Below are positions 1-10,699 of a DNA stretch of 64,000 bases, in pieces. Below the pieces are notes generated by a model, which searched no databases, was not told where the DNA came from, and saw only the letters and a list, made by a program, of their open reading frames with translations. The stretch lies in assembly GCA_020205615.1 (NCBI GenBank), contig CM035168.1, forward strand, positions 122,473,573 to 122,537,572, given 5' to 3'. The stretch is from Panax quinquefolius (Eukaryota > Streptophyta > Magnoliopsida > Apiales > Araliaceae). The translations under genes and the position numbers were made by a program. Each line of letters opens with the position of its first letter. The stretch's first letter is position 1.

Positions 1-46
1 ATTATAACTCTTAATTTTTAAAAATACAAATTTTTTCTTTTGTATG

Positions 47-99
47 CCCCCACCCCACCCTAGTGCCCACCCCACCCCACCCCACCCCACCCCACCCCA
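47..99. repeat. (CCCCA)n C-rich minisatellite, G4-forming on minus strand
   Basis: About ten CCCCA/CCCAC units, interrupted once near 61-65. The minus strand reads as repeated GGGGT, which satisfies the usual four-G-run rule for a G-quadruplex. It stands out sharply from the AT-rich surroundings. It is not the plant telomere repeat (CCCTAAA). Confidence 0.8.
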
Positions 100-139
100 T
101 GTCGGAGTCTCCTTCCGTGATTCATTAGAGGTTTATTTT

Positions 140-291
140 AAAATTTTGATATTTTTACATGATTTTTTGATATTTTTACATAAAAATTGTAGCTATAAAT
201 TCTATAACGACGTTTTTTACCGTCGCTATACATCTATAGTGACACTTTTTATGTAAAAATATCAAAAAGTCATGTGGAATATCAATTTTCT
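140..291. mobile_element. Foldback MITE with GCGACGG core
   Basis: The left arm (about 141-186) and right arm (about 245-291) are inverted copies containing TTTTTGATATTTTTACATAAA. The centre carries the short motif CTATAACGACG/CCGTCGCTATA. The same core motif recurs near 6365-6500, 25886-25972, 56104-56316, 56380-57130 and 57845-58000, so this is one member of a local non-autonomous family. No coding capacity. The superfamily is not certain; the GCGAC motif resembles subterminal repeats of some CACTA elements. Confidence 0.55.
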
Positions 292-1584
292 TATTTTATT
301 AATAAATGAAAAGTCATATATACTATCATAATATTCACTATTACGATATTCAACACCTGATCATACAACTCATAAGATCTTAAGTTTGTTGGTGCATAAT
401 TTTGTAATTCAGCTATATAAAAAAAAATAAGCTAAATTATTCAAAGTTTAGGATGCGTTAATCTTAATACAAAATAGTGTAAAACATTAAAATAATTGAG
501 GGAGTGTAATCATGTTGCTATAATTAATTATAAGATTATCGTATCACCACAAAGTTTAATCATATACTCACAATAATAAATTAAAGTTAATATATATATA
601 TATATATATATGTTTGAACATAAATAAAGATTGAGCAATATAATTCAGTAGCTAGACAATATTAAATCATATATTTATTATATTTATATATAAAGATAAT
701 ATAATAATAATAACGTAATTTAAAAATAAAAATATTTTCTCTTCCCTTCTCTCCTTCTAAACTCACAAATAAATAAAAATATAATTAAAATTTCATGTCT
801 TCTTAACCTTTAAAAAACTCACAAATGCCTGCCAACTCAAGCTTCCTCTCTTCCTTATTTATCCCTTGGTATTACTTATTTACTTGGAAAATAGTGGTAT
901 TACTTATTTACTTGGAAAGTGAAAGGAAAAATTTTAGTGGGCCTGACAATTCTAATGAATAATGGGCTAAGATTTGAGCCGGATCAGTCCATATCTTACG
1001 TAAACTTACCCGTACGAGAATTGTTATAACTTGTATATAATCGTCGCCATTTATTGAATCTTGGAAAGACAACAGCCCACAACAAAGCCGTGAAGACAGC
1101 CTGTGCTTCAACCCGCAACTGGAATGCTATAATTTATATAAAAAATATTCTTTAATGAACAAAAATCATAAAAAGTAGAGATAATATAAATGTTAATAAT
1201 AAAATTATTTGTTAATTAAAATAAAATTTAATTAATCAAAAAATTAAATTAATTTTGCCCCTTTTAATTTACAAGTAACCAATAAATACCTTACTAACTA
1301 AATAATTGATATTTAATTTGAGACCTTATATATACAAAATAAAATAAAATAAATAAATAAACAAAAAACTTACGGGGGCCATGAGCACTCACTTACCTAG
1401 CTAGTACGCAACGTAGTGTCAGGGGTTATTCAATGCACACTGAGATAATTTATGCATTAATTAACTTGTCAATTTCTTTTTGTTTTGCCCAACTAATTAC
1501 AACTTATTTTTATGATCCCTAAAATTTAAGAAATTATTAAGTGGCTCATAAAGAGCATATCTCTAGAATTTTGGCATATAGTAG
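292..1584. other. AT-rich intergenic DNA, no gene seen
   Basis: No reading frame here has protein-like composition or a recognisable motif. It holds a (TA)n tract at about 590-611 and a short direct repeat near 885-917 (a TTACTTATTTACTTGGAAA unit repeated about 25 bases apart). Confidence 0.6.
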
Positions 1585-1586
1585 TA

Positions 1587-1861
1587 CTCCCTCCGTTCTT
1601 AAAAGATTGTCGTTTTATAAAAAAAAAATTATTTTAAAAAGTTTGTCGTTTATAACTTTCGAGGAGAATAAATTATTTATTTTTCTATATTACTCTTACC
1701 TTCTCTCACTGTCTCAAGAAATTCTCTTCTTTGTATTAATAGTTTTCAACTTCCCATAAAGGGGTAGTGATGGAATTTCAAACAAATTTTATTTGATAAA
1801 TGATAATTTCTTAATACATGTGCAAAAACTTTAAACGACAACCTTTTAAGAAGGAAGGTAG
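1587..1861. mobile_element. Stowaway-type MITE
   Basis: The left end begins CTCCCTCCGTTCTTAAAAG and is preceded by TA. The right end is an imperfect inverted copy (its reverse complement begins CTACCTTCCTTCTTAAAAGG) followed by TA. The arms continue matching through GATTGTCGTTT / GGTTGTCGTTT. A CTCCCTCCGT terminus, TA target duplication and 275-bp length are the hallmarks of Stowaway MITEs, mobilised by Tc1/mariner transposases. The interior has no meaningful ORF. Confidence 0.85.
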
Positions 1862-1863
1862 TA

Positions 1864-3533
1864 GTATATATTGTTATTGGGGTCGGAGCCTTTTAAGCAG
1901 TTCATTTACACCATGAGTCCCTGTGTCATCGAGCACTAATTTATCTAAAATCTTAACATTTTAAAGTTGTGTATAAAAATAATATAAAATAATTGTATAA
2001 TATTAAATGTAGTATGATTGTCTATAATATTATCTGTCATACTTATTTCATACTCTTTTTATCATATGTGATGTTTTCTCATAAGAGGTAATTTTGAAAA
2101 GATTGTGGTTAATTCTCCTAAACTATATAAAACGTCAAATAATTTAAGAAAAATAAAATAATCTAAAACCTCATATATTATGGGATGGATGAAGTATTTA
2201 ACACAAACACATATATAATAATAAGTAAAATACAGTGACACTCCCTCTAGATAATCATAATAACACTAATCTTTCCTCTAGTTTTTTGAGTAACAATTAG
2301 TATCCTTGCAAGTTTTTAGGATTGATTAAATTGATAAAATTACATATTTACCCGTGTATGTTATCCAATTTTAATTCCTAAATAATATATATATATGTAT
2401 GTTTAATTATCCTTTTTTAATACAATACATTTTAATTATAGTTTTATTTGTAATTAAAATTATGTCATTTAAATTGTTGATAACTTATAAAAAAATAATT
2501 TAGTTTAATTAACACATATTTTTGGATAAGTGATACAAATATTAATTAATTTAAATTAAATTATTTATGGAATTATTCAAATTAGAGTGATTGAGTATGT
2601 TGATAGTTTAGTTTTTGGTGTTTAACAACAAAATTTATTATTTGAATTCTTAGTTTCATATTATGATTTTTATATGTTAAATTTTATTGAGTATAATATA
2701 TGTCAAAATTTAAAATATTTATGATTTTGATTATATTTTTTTTTAGTATACAATTGATATTGTTTTTGTGCAATGTTGAGTAAAAAAATATATTTATTAC
2801 TATCTCTATCTTGTAAAAGATGTTTCTTTTAATATATTTTTTTTTCTTTTTTTGAGTAACATCTTTTTCATTTTTACTGTAAATAATTATACTTAAATGT
2901 ACTTATATTTAGTTTAAAATATAAGAAAAATAATTACTATAGTTTTAATACTTTTTTATATGAATAATAAGATTCGTTTTGTAATAATAAATTTGTATTT
3001 TAAGTAAATTTTAATATTTAGAAAAATAATTATAATTTTATTGCGTTAATTTTACTTTTTATTAGTATTAAAATTTTACTTTTTAATTAAAAAATATATT
3101 TGAATATATATCACGTAAATTTCAATCTTGGAGAAATTTAATTAGCAAAAAATTGCATGACTTTATTTTCCGATAAAATAAATATTTATTATTTTTTGAC
3201 ATTTATGCTATTTATTGCACAAGTTCACAATTTAATTAATTAGATCAAGTTAAGTAAAAATTATAATATGTAAATTTATATTTAGTGAATAAATTAAACA
3301 TTATAACTTGAAGGGTGTATTAGATATTATATTAAAAATATTTTTAGATATTAGTTGGTCAATCACACTAGGGATAGTGAATATTATATATTATAAATAG
3401 GTACCCACTGATTGTTACTTAAAAAATTAGAGAGATAGTGAGTATTAGTATAATTATTTATAAGAGGTGTCGGTATATTTTACTGTATGATAATCTGTCT
3501 ATCGGGCTAGTGTCTAGGTAGATGACAAACAAC

Positions 3534-3576
<43 letters not shown>

Positions 3577-6030
3577 ATGCATGGCTGCCTTGTGCTTGTC
3601 TATTTCTACTCTATCTCTGTATATTATATTTTGGCTTGTGCTTGTCTATTTCTACTCTATCTCTGTATAATATTTTGTACAATTATAATCATATATCAAT
3701 GATTGATGTATATGGGGCACTAAATGAGATGCACAATGAACGTAAAAAAAGAAAAGACAAAACAACAAAATAAACAAATAAGTGAAGTGGTGGCTGCTTC
3801 AGCCTCACGTACATATACATAGAGATGGGAATTAAAACATGATCATTCCATGCACGTCAATGGATTCCAGTCATCTAATTAAATGGAAAATCCGAACCCA
3901 TTTTCTTTCATTCTTATAATTCGCTACATACTAAAACTAAACATATATTTCTGAAACCATATAGTATATTCTTTTAAGAAAATTATTTTATAAATATATA
4001 TTTTTTATAAATATAATAGTAGTGATACGATATATCATGTACTCAATCTATTTACTATATAATTGTCTATTTACTATATGAATATATATTGATAATTTCA
4101 TTTGCAATTTGCTTAATTCGTTGGACCTATATATAGAATCTATCTCATCTACTAGTAGTGCACAAAAGGATAAATTGTTGAGTGGGCCATACATCAAAAA
4201 TCTATATCTATATACATATATATAATAAGGCAAAATTTAGATTTTTGATCCTTGTTATTTGGTACTCTTCTTATAATTGAAACACTTTTTAATGTGCAAG
4301 AAAGAAAGAGAAAATAAAAGAGGAAAGAAAGGAGGAATTAAACTACAAAATATTTACTAAAGTATCTCTAATATACTCCTTTCGTTTGAAGAGGGCCTTA
4401 TTTTTATTTATTTAGATAATTAAATTTCTAATGAACACATTCACCTGCTTGATACATAATTATTTCCTTAACTATATTTTTTTCAACATTAAAAAGATTA
4501 TGCATAAACTAAAATTAATACCCTACCAGTGAAAAAATACAATTAGAAACGATGACTATGATATTATAATAATTAAATTTTATAAATTTAAGTTAAATAA
4601 AAATTAATATACTCTCATGTACCATTTTATCATTAAATTGCTAAGTGATAAAATCAACATAGACATAACATTATAGCCCAATCATACACATTATTTTGTA
4701 TCTCTTTTTTGTAACCATTCTATAGTTACCATAATATTATTTATTTTTATAAAAGTCATTACACTAACCTATTATTCTATAATGATTTTATTTTTAAATA
4801 ACTATATGCTAAAATTATAAGGAAAATAGTATGAGAAAATAATAATTAATATTAAAAGCGTAGTATATATTACAAATTAGATCAATGATTTAACTTTATT
4901 TACCAAGTTTGTTTCAGATGGGAGATCTTAAAGTTAATTAATATTAAAATAAATTCCTCACTTACATATTAGTTACCTTTTAAAATTAAAAATCATGATG
5001 ATAACCTTTTAATCTACAGTAATTTTATTTCATGTAGAATTCCTTAAGCTTTTATGTTCTACTCATTTTTGAACTCTACAAAATTATACATAAACTTGAA
5101 GATTGAAAATAGTAACTAAATATTAAATTTAAAACCGGATATTAAATTAAAAATAACAACAAAAATAATACATTACTAATACTCAATATATTGTGAATTT
5201 TTGATAATCATTTGTTTGAGTAATGCATGTATTGTAGCCATTTTAATACTAATAGTAAGTTGATTTGAAATTCAAAAAAAAAATCATAATCATTATGTAT
5301 ATAGTAAACAAAAAATAAAAAATAAATTTGTGCTTCGTAGGAGGCACTTAGTTTATTCAGATAATTAGATCAAATGTTCCACTTTGGGAGTTATGTGGCT
5401 CCTTCTGTTCTGTGCATTGTTTGGGAGTACACTGTACTCCCTCCAATTAATAAAAAAAATAAAAATCTCACTTATAATATTTATGAACTTTAAACATATA
5501 TTTTTGTTACACGTTAACCTCTAGATTTGTTCATTGTTTAGTTTAATATACTAATAACATAATAATAACCTTGTGATGGTACGTACGTAATTTAGTGAAT
5601 ATTATGTCATTTCACATTGAACATTAAAAACATAGAATTTCTTTAAGAACAAAAAAATTGTGGAACACTCATGAGAGCATGTAATATATTTGGTCAATTT
5701 CAGTTTTCAAATATCCAAAAAGGTAGGGGCATGGATACCATTGGATGCTACTCAACTTTAGACCATATGATCTATAATTATCTTTTAAGTAGATACTATA
5801 TGTATATATGGTAGGAGTATATGCCATACACACGTATGTACATACACATATGTTAAAAGAAAAGTGATATTAGACAATTTTTACATATGTTAAAAAATCG
5901 TGTCGTATTAGACAAATTCGTATTGTGTCGAAACTTGTATATACACATGTTTATAGAATGATTCCGTTTATAATTAGTGTTTATGACATTAACTCATTTA
6001 TAAATCGTGTTCGTGAATACGAAATTCAAT
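1864..6030. other. AT-rich intergenic DNA, no gene seen
   Basis: Very AT-rich sequence without credible coding exons on either strand. It contains MITE-end fragments with CTCCCTC-like termini (about 2241 and 5439), an imperfect 47-base duplication at about 3582-3668 (TGTCTATTTCTACTCTATC units) and a (TA)n tract at 3538-3573. Short ORFs here are explained by microsatellite translation or chance. Confidence 0.6.
3538..3573. repeat. (TA)n microsatellite
   Basis: About 18 TA dinucleotides without interruption. Confidence 0.95.
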
Positions 6031-6144
6031 GTCGATTATTTTGGGGAGTTCTATTACATTTTTTTCGACGGAATAAAAGAAAAGATGGTCGATTATTTTG
6101 GGGAGTTCTATTACATTTTTTTCGACGGAATAAAAGAAAAGATG
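6031..6144. repeat. Perfect 57-bp tandem duplication
   Basis: Two identical 57-bp copies (6031-6087 and 6088-6144), each starting GTCGATTATTTTGGGG and ending AAAAGAAAAGATG. The period is a multiple of three, so the surrounding 98-codon open frame (5925-6221, +) stays open through both copies and encodes a duplicated 19-residue block. The flanking codons show no recognisable family, so I do not call a gene. The identity of the copies implies a recent event. Confidence 0.9.
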
Positions 6145-6264
6145 GAATCAAGATCAATATCAGCCAAAGGCAATTGAATGTATCCTTTATTGGCTCTTCT
6201 ATCGCGTTGAAAATTAATTAATGTCCTCTTCCTAAGAGGGGAGGAAAAGCCAATGTAGGGAGTA

Positions 6265-6267
<3 letters not shown>

Positions 6268-6319
<52 letters not shown>
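6268..6319. repeat. (TA)n microsatellite
   Basis: About 26 TA units next to a GCGACG-core foldback fragment. Confidence 0.95.
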
Positions 6320-6321
<2 letters not shown>

Positions 6322-6364
6322 AATTTATATGATATACACTGTGATTGTGTATTATATAATCGAG

Positions 6365-6500
6365 CTATGGAGATGAGTTTTTTGGGGTATGGTGACGGTT
6401 TACCCGTCATGATACCCTAATCCAAAAAATAGCTATGGTATATTTAAATCTTTGAAACCGTCGCCATAGCCTAAAAAATCGTCGTCATAACTGACTATGT
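6365..6500. mobile_element. GCGACG-core foldback element fragment
   Basis: Contains inverted motifs GGCTATGGCGACGG / CCGTCGCCATAGCC (around 6383-6475) plus a further CGTCGTCATAAC motif near 6480. It resembles the family member at 57845-58000, which has the same motif CGTCGCTATAGCCTAAAAAATC. Non-coding. Confidence 0.45.
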
Positions 6501-7713
6501 ATTACACAACTGTGTACACACATTTTTCTCTATATATATTGTCTTTTTTTGAAGTAAGTGAATATTGGATGAAAAACTCTATGCATATACATGATAATTG
6601 GATATAAGTGTGTTACAATTTTATCTAATTGTATTTTGACCTTTAATAGAGATCAAAATATAAATAGGTGAAATTATAAAATTTTTAATTTTTAATTATC
6701 ATGTTCTCATAAAAGAGTTCTTATTAGATTGAGTTTAATTGTTTAATAATGTTACTATTACATAAAAAAAGGTCACATAATGTTCATATACACACATGCA
6801 TATTGTGGACCTCCGCTGTAAGACCCCAACTTTTATAAATAAAGATGAATTTTTCTATAAATATTATTTTTGAATATTATGGAATAAATTTGATATAATG
6901 TTATAGTTGTGGGTAATATTTATAAATTTTGCAAAAGTATGCAAGTTGTTATAAAATATTCGTTTGGTCTGGGAATATTCTTTTTTAGGAATATTCGCAC
7001 AACTACTCAATCATTGGTGGACCCTATAATGTAATTATTATCGGATCGAGAAAGCGACAAAAATATTTTATAAAATAACTGGCGGAGGTGTTACCGTTAA
7101 AAGCATTGAACTACCCGGTGGTAAAAATACGATGTCTGGCGTAGTTGCATAAAGTAGACACCAGTATTGATTATTGATCTTACGTGAGAAGTCACTCATT
7201 TATGCTCAATTATTGCTACGAGAATTCTTCGCATCATATCTCTTATATTATTGATTCAATTATTGTCACAAGATTATCATCGTATAATATGTTATAGTAT
7301 TAAATTAATAATTGAGACGATGAGTTATAAATGATTAATAATTGTTGAAAGATTAAATATGTGTTATGATTTGTGGTAAGTTTGATTATTTTATGGGGGG
7401 CTCATATGTCATCATCTAAGAGTCTCTTCATCGATAGTAATTACCACTTGTGAATAGTATTTACTTTATCGATAGTAATTACCTTCGTCGATAAGTAATT
7501 ACCCTTGTGAATAGTATTTACCTTCACAATAGTATTTACCTTCGTTAATAGTAATTACCTTTACCAGACGTCGAACCACTTGTCGTTTCACATTACGGGC
7601 ATCGAACCACTTGTCGTTTCACATTAAAAGCGATCAAACCACTTTTCTTTTCACATCATTAGTCGATGAGCCACTTGCCTTTTCACACGGCGGTCTTAAG
7701 TTTAGAAATCTTC

Positions 7714-7721
7714 TATAAATA
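7714..7721 (+). promoter_or_regulatory. LTR TATA box
   Basis: TATAAATA in the context CTATAAATAGAGG, conserved at 20238-20245 in the other LTR and as TATAAATA in the other family members (41091-41098 and 48442-48449 on the minus strand, 53412-53419 on the plus strand). This is the likely Pol II promoter of the retrotransposon; transcription would begin about 30 bases downstream. Confidence 0.75.
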
Positions 7722-7904
7722 GAGGCCTAGGGCTTCATTATTTTCACTTAATTCATTCAAGCTATAGAGAGAAAGTATAGAAAGAATAAGAGAGAAAGAA
7801 GAAGAGTATTTTGTTACTACTGTTCTTTGCGAGATTCAATCTCTACCAAAAGTAAGGGGTGTTATTCTTTCTTATTCATGAAGAGAACTGTTGTTATTCC
7901 ATCG

Positions 7905-8285
7905 CTTATTATTCATTGGAATAACCTTTGTACGTGATTTTACCTATACTTGGTGACATTCTTTTATTATTCATTGGAACATCCACATGCTGTGTGTTTT
8001 ACACCTGACTGGTTAAAATCTTTATTATTATTCCGTTGGAACATCCATGCTCGTGTGTTTTACACGGACTGGTTAAAATCTTTATCATTCTCGTTGGAAC
8101 ATCACGTGCATGAGTTTTACACCGGACTGGTTCCGCTCTTTATCATTCTCCGTTGGAATATCCTTTCGTGTGTTTTTACCGGATCCAGTTCCATCTTTAT
8201 TATTACATTGGAACATCCCGCTTCGGTATTTAATTTCACCGACCGGTTCCGTTATTATTATTCTATTAGAATAACTTACATGCTG
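7905..8285 (+). repeat. ~60-bp tandem repeat in LTR leader
   Basis: Seven imperfect units of about 60 bp, each containing a TTATTATTC..TTGGAACATCC segment and a TTTTACACCGGACTGGTTCC-like segment. A frame open through the array translates as repeated LEHP/WNI...FYTGL blocks, which is a by-product of the repeat and not a gene. The same array is at about 20420-20800 in the 3' LTR. It lies downstream of the TATA box, so it would be in the transcribed leader. Confidence 0.85.
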
Positions 8286-9345
8286 AAACCGCATGCATGG
8301 TGATTTCTTTTGTTATTCCATTCTTTATTATACCCAGTTGGTTAAAACTTTGACTTCTATACTCCATGAAATTAGTAGAATATCCTTGATATTTTGCGTT
8401 TCATCCAAAGATCTTTCATGGAAATATTCTTCCGATCATTCTTGAATTTTACTAATTTGGACGTTAATAATTCCCGGATAAAATAATTCTTGAACTTGTT
8501 TTATTGAATTCTTATATCATTGTCATCATCCTCATGTTTATATTATGTTGAAAGTCATCATGGCTTTTGTAGTGTATAGATGGACTTGGTATTATTATGA
8601 CCGAGACTATTCTTGTAATCACGTAACCGTAATGTTACAAATGATGTGATAAAAATCTCTTACGTAGTAGTGCATTGGGTGGACGAGTTGTTGGCATGAT
8701 CATGACCATTAATGAATACACAAATATTCTCGCCAAGAAGGTATGAATAATTGTGGTCGTGATACTAAAGAATATCCTTGGTAGAAGTGCGGGGGTGATT
8801 CGATGATGTGGAATATTTATTAAAGTTCGAGTCTCATTTATAATAAATGATGAAAAACCTTTAAAACCTAAAAGATAGTAGACTTTTATTTCTACTTGAC
8901 TCTTTTAATGGATCAGATATTCACCGCAGCTTAAACTGGTTGTCTATTGTATTTTATCGGTTTAACATTGTTGAAGACTATTGATAATTTATTCTCGCAT
9001 TATCTTAGTCATAATATTTCTTCTTGGGCTAGTTGAGCTCACCCTTTCTTTCACCGTTTCTTCGTGAAATGAGAATATAATTGGGACGAGTCTGGGAAAC
9101 GCAGTGATGGTCCTGAAGATAGCATTAGTAGTCCTCACTATTTCGTAAAATAGTGTGATAATAATCGTAATGAGGACTTTTGTTTGAAGTTTGTATAATA
9201 TCTAGTGACGATATTTGTATTTAAACTCATAGATTTATGTCGTATTGCATACCACGGCAGTTATGTTAATAAGTTGTATTTAAATTGCATACCATGAAGT
9301 GGCGACCCAAGATGGGTGATGTATACCTAATTTTGGGGCGTCACG

Positions 9346-9358
9346 GTTGGTATCGAGC
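9346..9358 (+). promoter_or_regulatory. Primer-binding site, initiator tRNA-Met type
   Basis: GTTGGTATCGAGC directly follows the 5' LTR. It matches the complement of the plant initiator tRNA-Met 3' end (TGGTATCAGAGC) with one base missing. The second chromovirus has the same variant on the minus strand (about 47164-47175), so the missing base may be a family feature or a shared sequencing or assembly effect. Confidence 0.8.
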
Positions 9359-9532
9359 ATGTGGATATGATCCACGGCTAAGATGTGAGAATAGTACTAG
9401 GAGGGAGAGAGAGGGAATACCTTGTTAGTATGACCTACCTAAGTTTATGTCTTTATTTTATTGGTTGGTCGAGAAGATAGGGATAATTTGTTACATGTCA
9501 ATTAACCTTTTGTTTTGTGGCGAAGATCGAAA

Positions 9533-10678
9533 ATGACATCCGAGAATGTTGAGAATAAGAATGGAGCTTGAGCGATCGTTGATTCACCACATATCAATAA
9601 TCGGGATAATGCATCGGAAGGCGATAACTCTCACGCAAACAACAACAACTTGACCAAATGATGAATGATCAAATGTTCGAGGCTTTATGCAATTTATGCA
9701 ACAAAGAAAGTAGAGCGACTCTGTCCAAAACGTAGGTGGAAACACGGAAAACTCTCGGCGGTCACCGCTAAACAATTCAAGGAGCTGGGACCACCGGAGT
9801 TTAAGGGTGAGCAAAACCACTTGGCGGAAGCATGGATAAAGCAGATTACCAAGATATTTGATGTCTTGGGATGCTCCAAGGAGCAAAAGGTTCCTTCACG
9901 CCTTTATGTTCATGCGAGAGAAGCATTTCTTGGTGGGAATCGGTAGAAACGACTCAACCTGTTGATCAAGATATCTTGGGAGAAGTTCCAGAGTCGTTTC
10001 AACGACAAATACTTTCTCGAAAGTATTCGCCACATGAAGGAGGTGGAGTTTATCAAGTTGGAACAAAACAATATGACCGTGTCGCAATACGAGGCAAAAT
10101 TTATGAGTTATCACGGCCATTCGCCCCACTTGGTGGATAATGAAGAGAGAATGACGCGAATGTTTTTAAGAGGTTTGAAAGCGGAGATACGTCAACATCT
10201 TATTTCTCATAAACCGTGTTTATATTCGGATGTTATAAATAGGGCTCGATTAGTGGAGAGCGCGACAATGAGTCAACTTAACTAAAAGAGAAGCAAGCGT
10301 AAAAATTATAATACTCAATGAGTAGTAATCATCAAGCGGTGACAACAAGCGTGGAGGGAATCAAGCGGGCCAGATATGGTAACCACTTAGGTGGTAATCG
10401 GGGCCAAAACAATAAGAATGGACATTTCAAGAAAAGGAGATTCAACAATGATGGAAAGACGTCAAGACCAAAGACCCATTGTTAAGGAAGGAGAAAGACC
10501 ACCTATCATATGCTTCAAATGCGTTGGAGAGGACACATCATCAAACTGCGTCATGTCATTCAAAGCATGTTATAATTGTGGAAGAGAAGGTCACTTAGCT
10601 CGATTTTTGTCGTTCATCAAGACAAATCGGCTAGATGGAGGCACCAAAGGCCATCCCGTAAAATTCAAAACCCAGTAG
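9533..10678 (+). pseudogene. gag of chromovirus 1 (degenerate)
   Basis: Encodes pieces of the capsid-like Gag in several frames. KQFKELGPPEFKGEQ and the AWIKQITKIFDVLGC block (about 9770-9880) are the retrotransposon Gag core start. A CSWWES-like block (about 9924-9942) and FLESIRHMKEVEFIKLEQ-type residues (about 10015-10070) follow. A zinc-knuckle remnant, CYNCGREGHLARF (from about 10568), has the last cysteine of CCHC replaced by phenylalanine. A first ATG at 9533 is followed by a stop within about 12 codons, and several further frameshifts occur. Gag would form the virus-like particle and bind genomic RNA; this copy cannot. Confidence 0.85.
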
Positions 10679-10699
10679 TCTGAGGGAGAAAGCGTTTGT

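Larger units (their letters stand above)
6817..9345 (+). repeat. 5' LTR of chromovirus 1
   Basis: Starts TGTAAGACCCCAAC and aligns end to end with 19333-21887 and, at its termini, with the LTRs of the second chromovirus and the solo LTR at 52192. The 3' terminus reads CGTCACG rather than the family CGTCACA. A TATA box sits at 7714-7721, giving a U3 of about 0.9 kb and a very long R-U5 of about 1.6 kb. Short-period repeats occur in U3: GTAATTACC/GTATTTACC units at about 7430-7565 and ACCACTTGTCGTTTCACATT units at about 7566-7690. Confidence 0.92.

Noticed and set aside
47..99. Interstitial telomere repeat
   Set aside because: The unit is CCCCA, not the plant CCCTAAA repeat.
3522..3773. Small ORFs with runs of Ile-Tyr (also near 6111, 18412, 23223, 25848, 29561, 50944, 55892 and 58163)
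   Set aside because: They are translations of (TA)n microsatellites and have no protein-like flanks.
5925..6221. Possible organelle-derived gene fragment
   Set aside because: The arginine- and aromatic-rich block looked organelle-like, but I could not match it to any particular chloroplast or mitochondrial protein.
7950..8303. 117-codon ORF in the chromovirus 1 LTR
   Set aside because: The frame is open only because the ~60-bp repeat lacks stops in that phase. It has no start context or family resemblance and decays differently in the other LTR.
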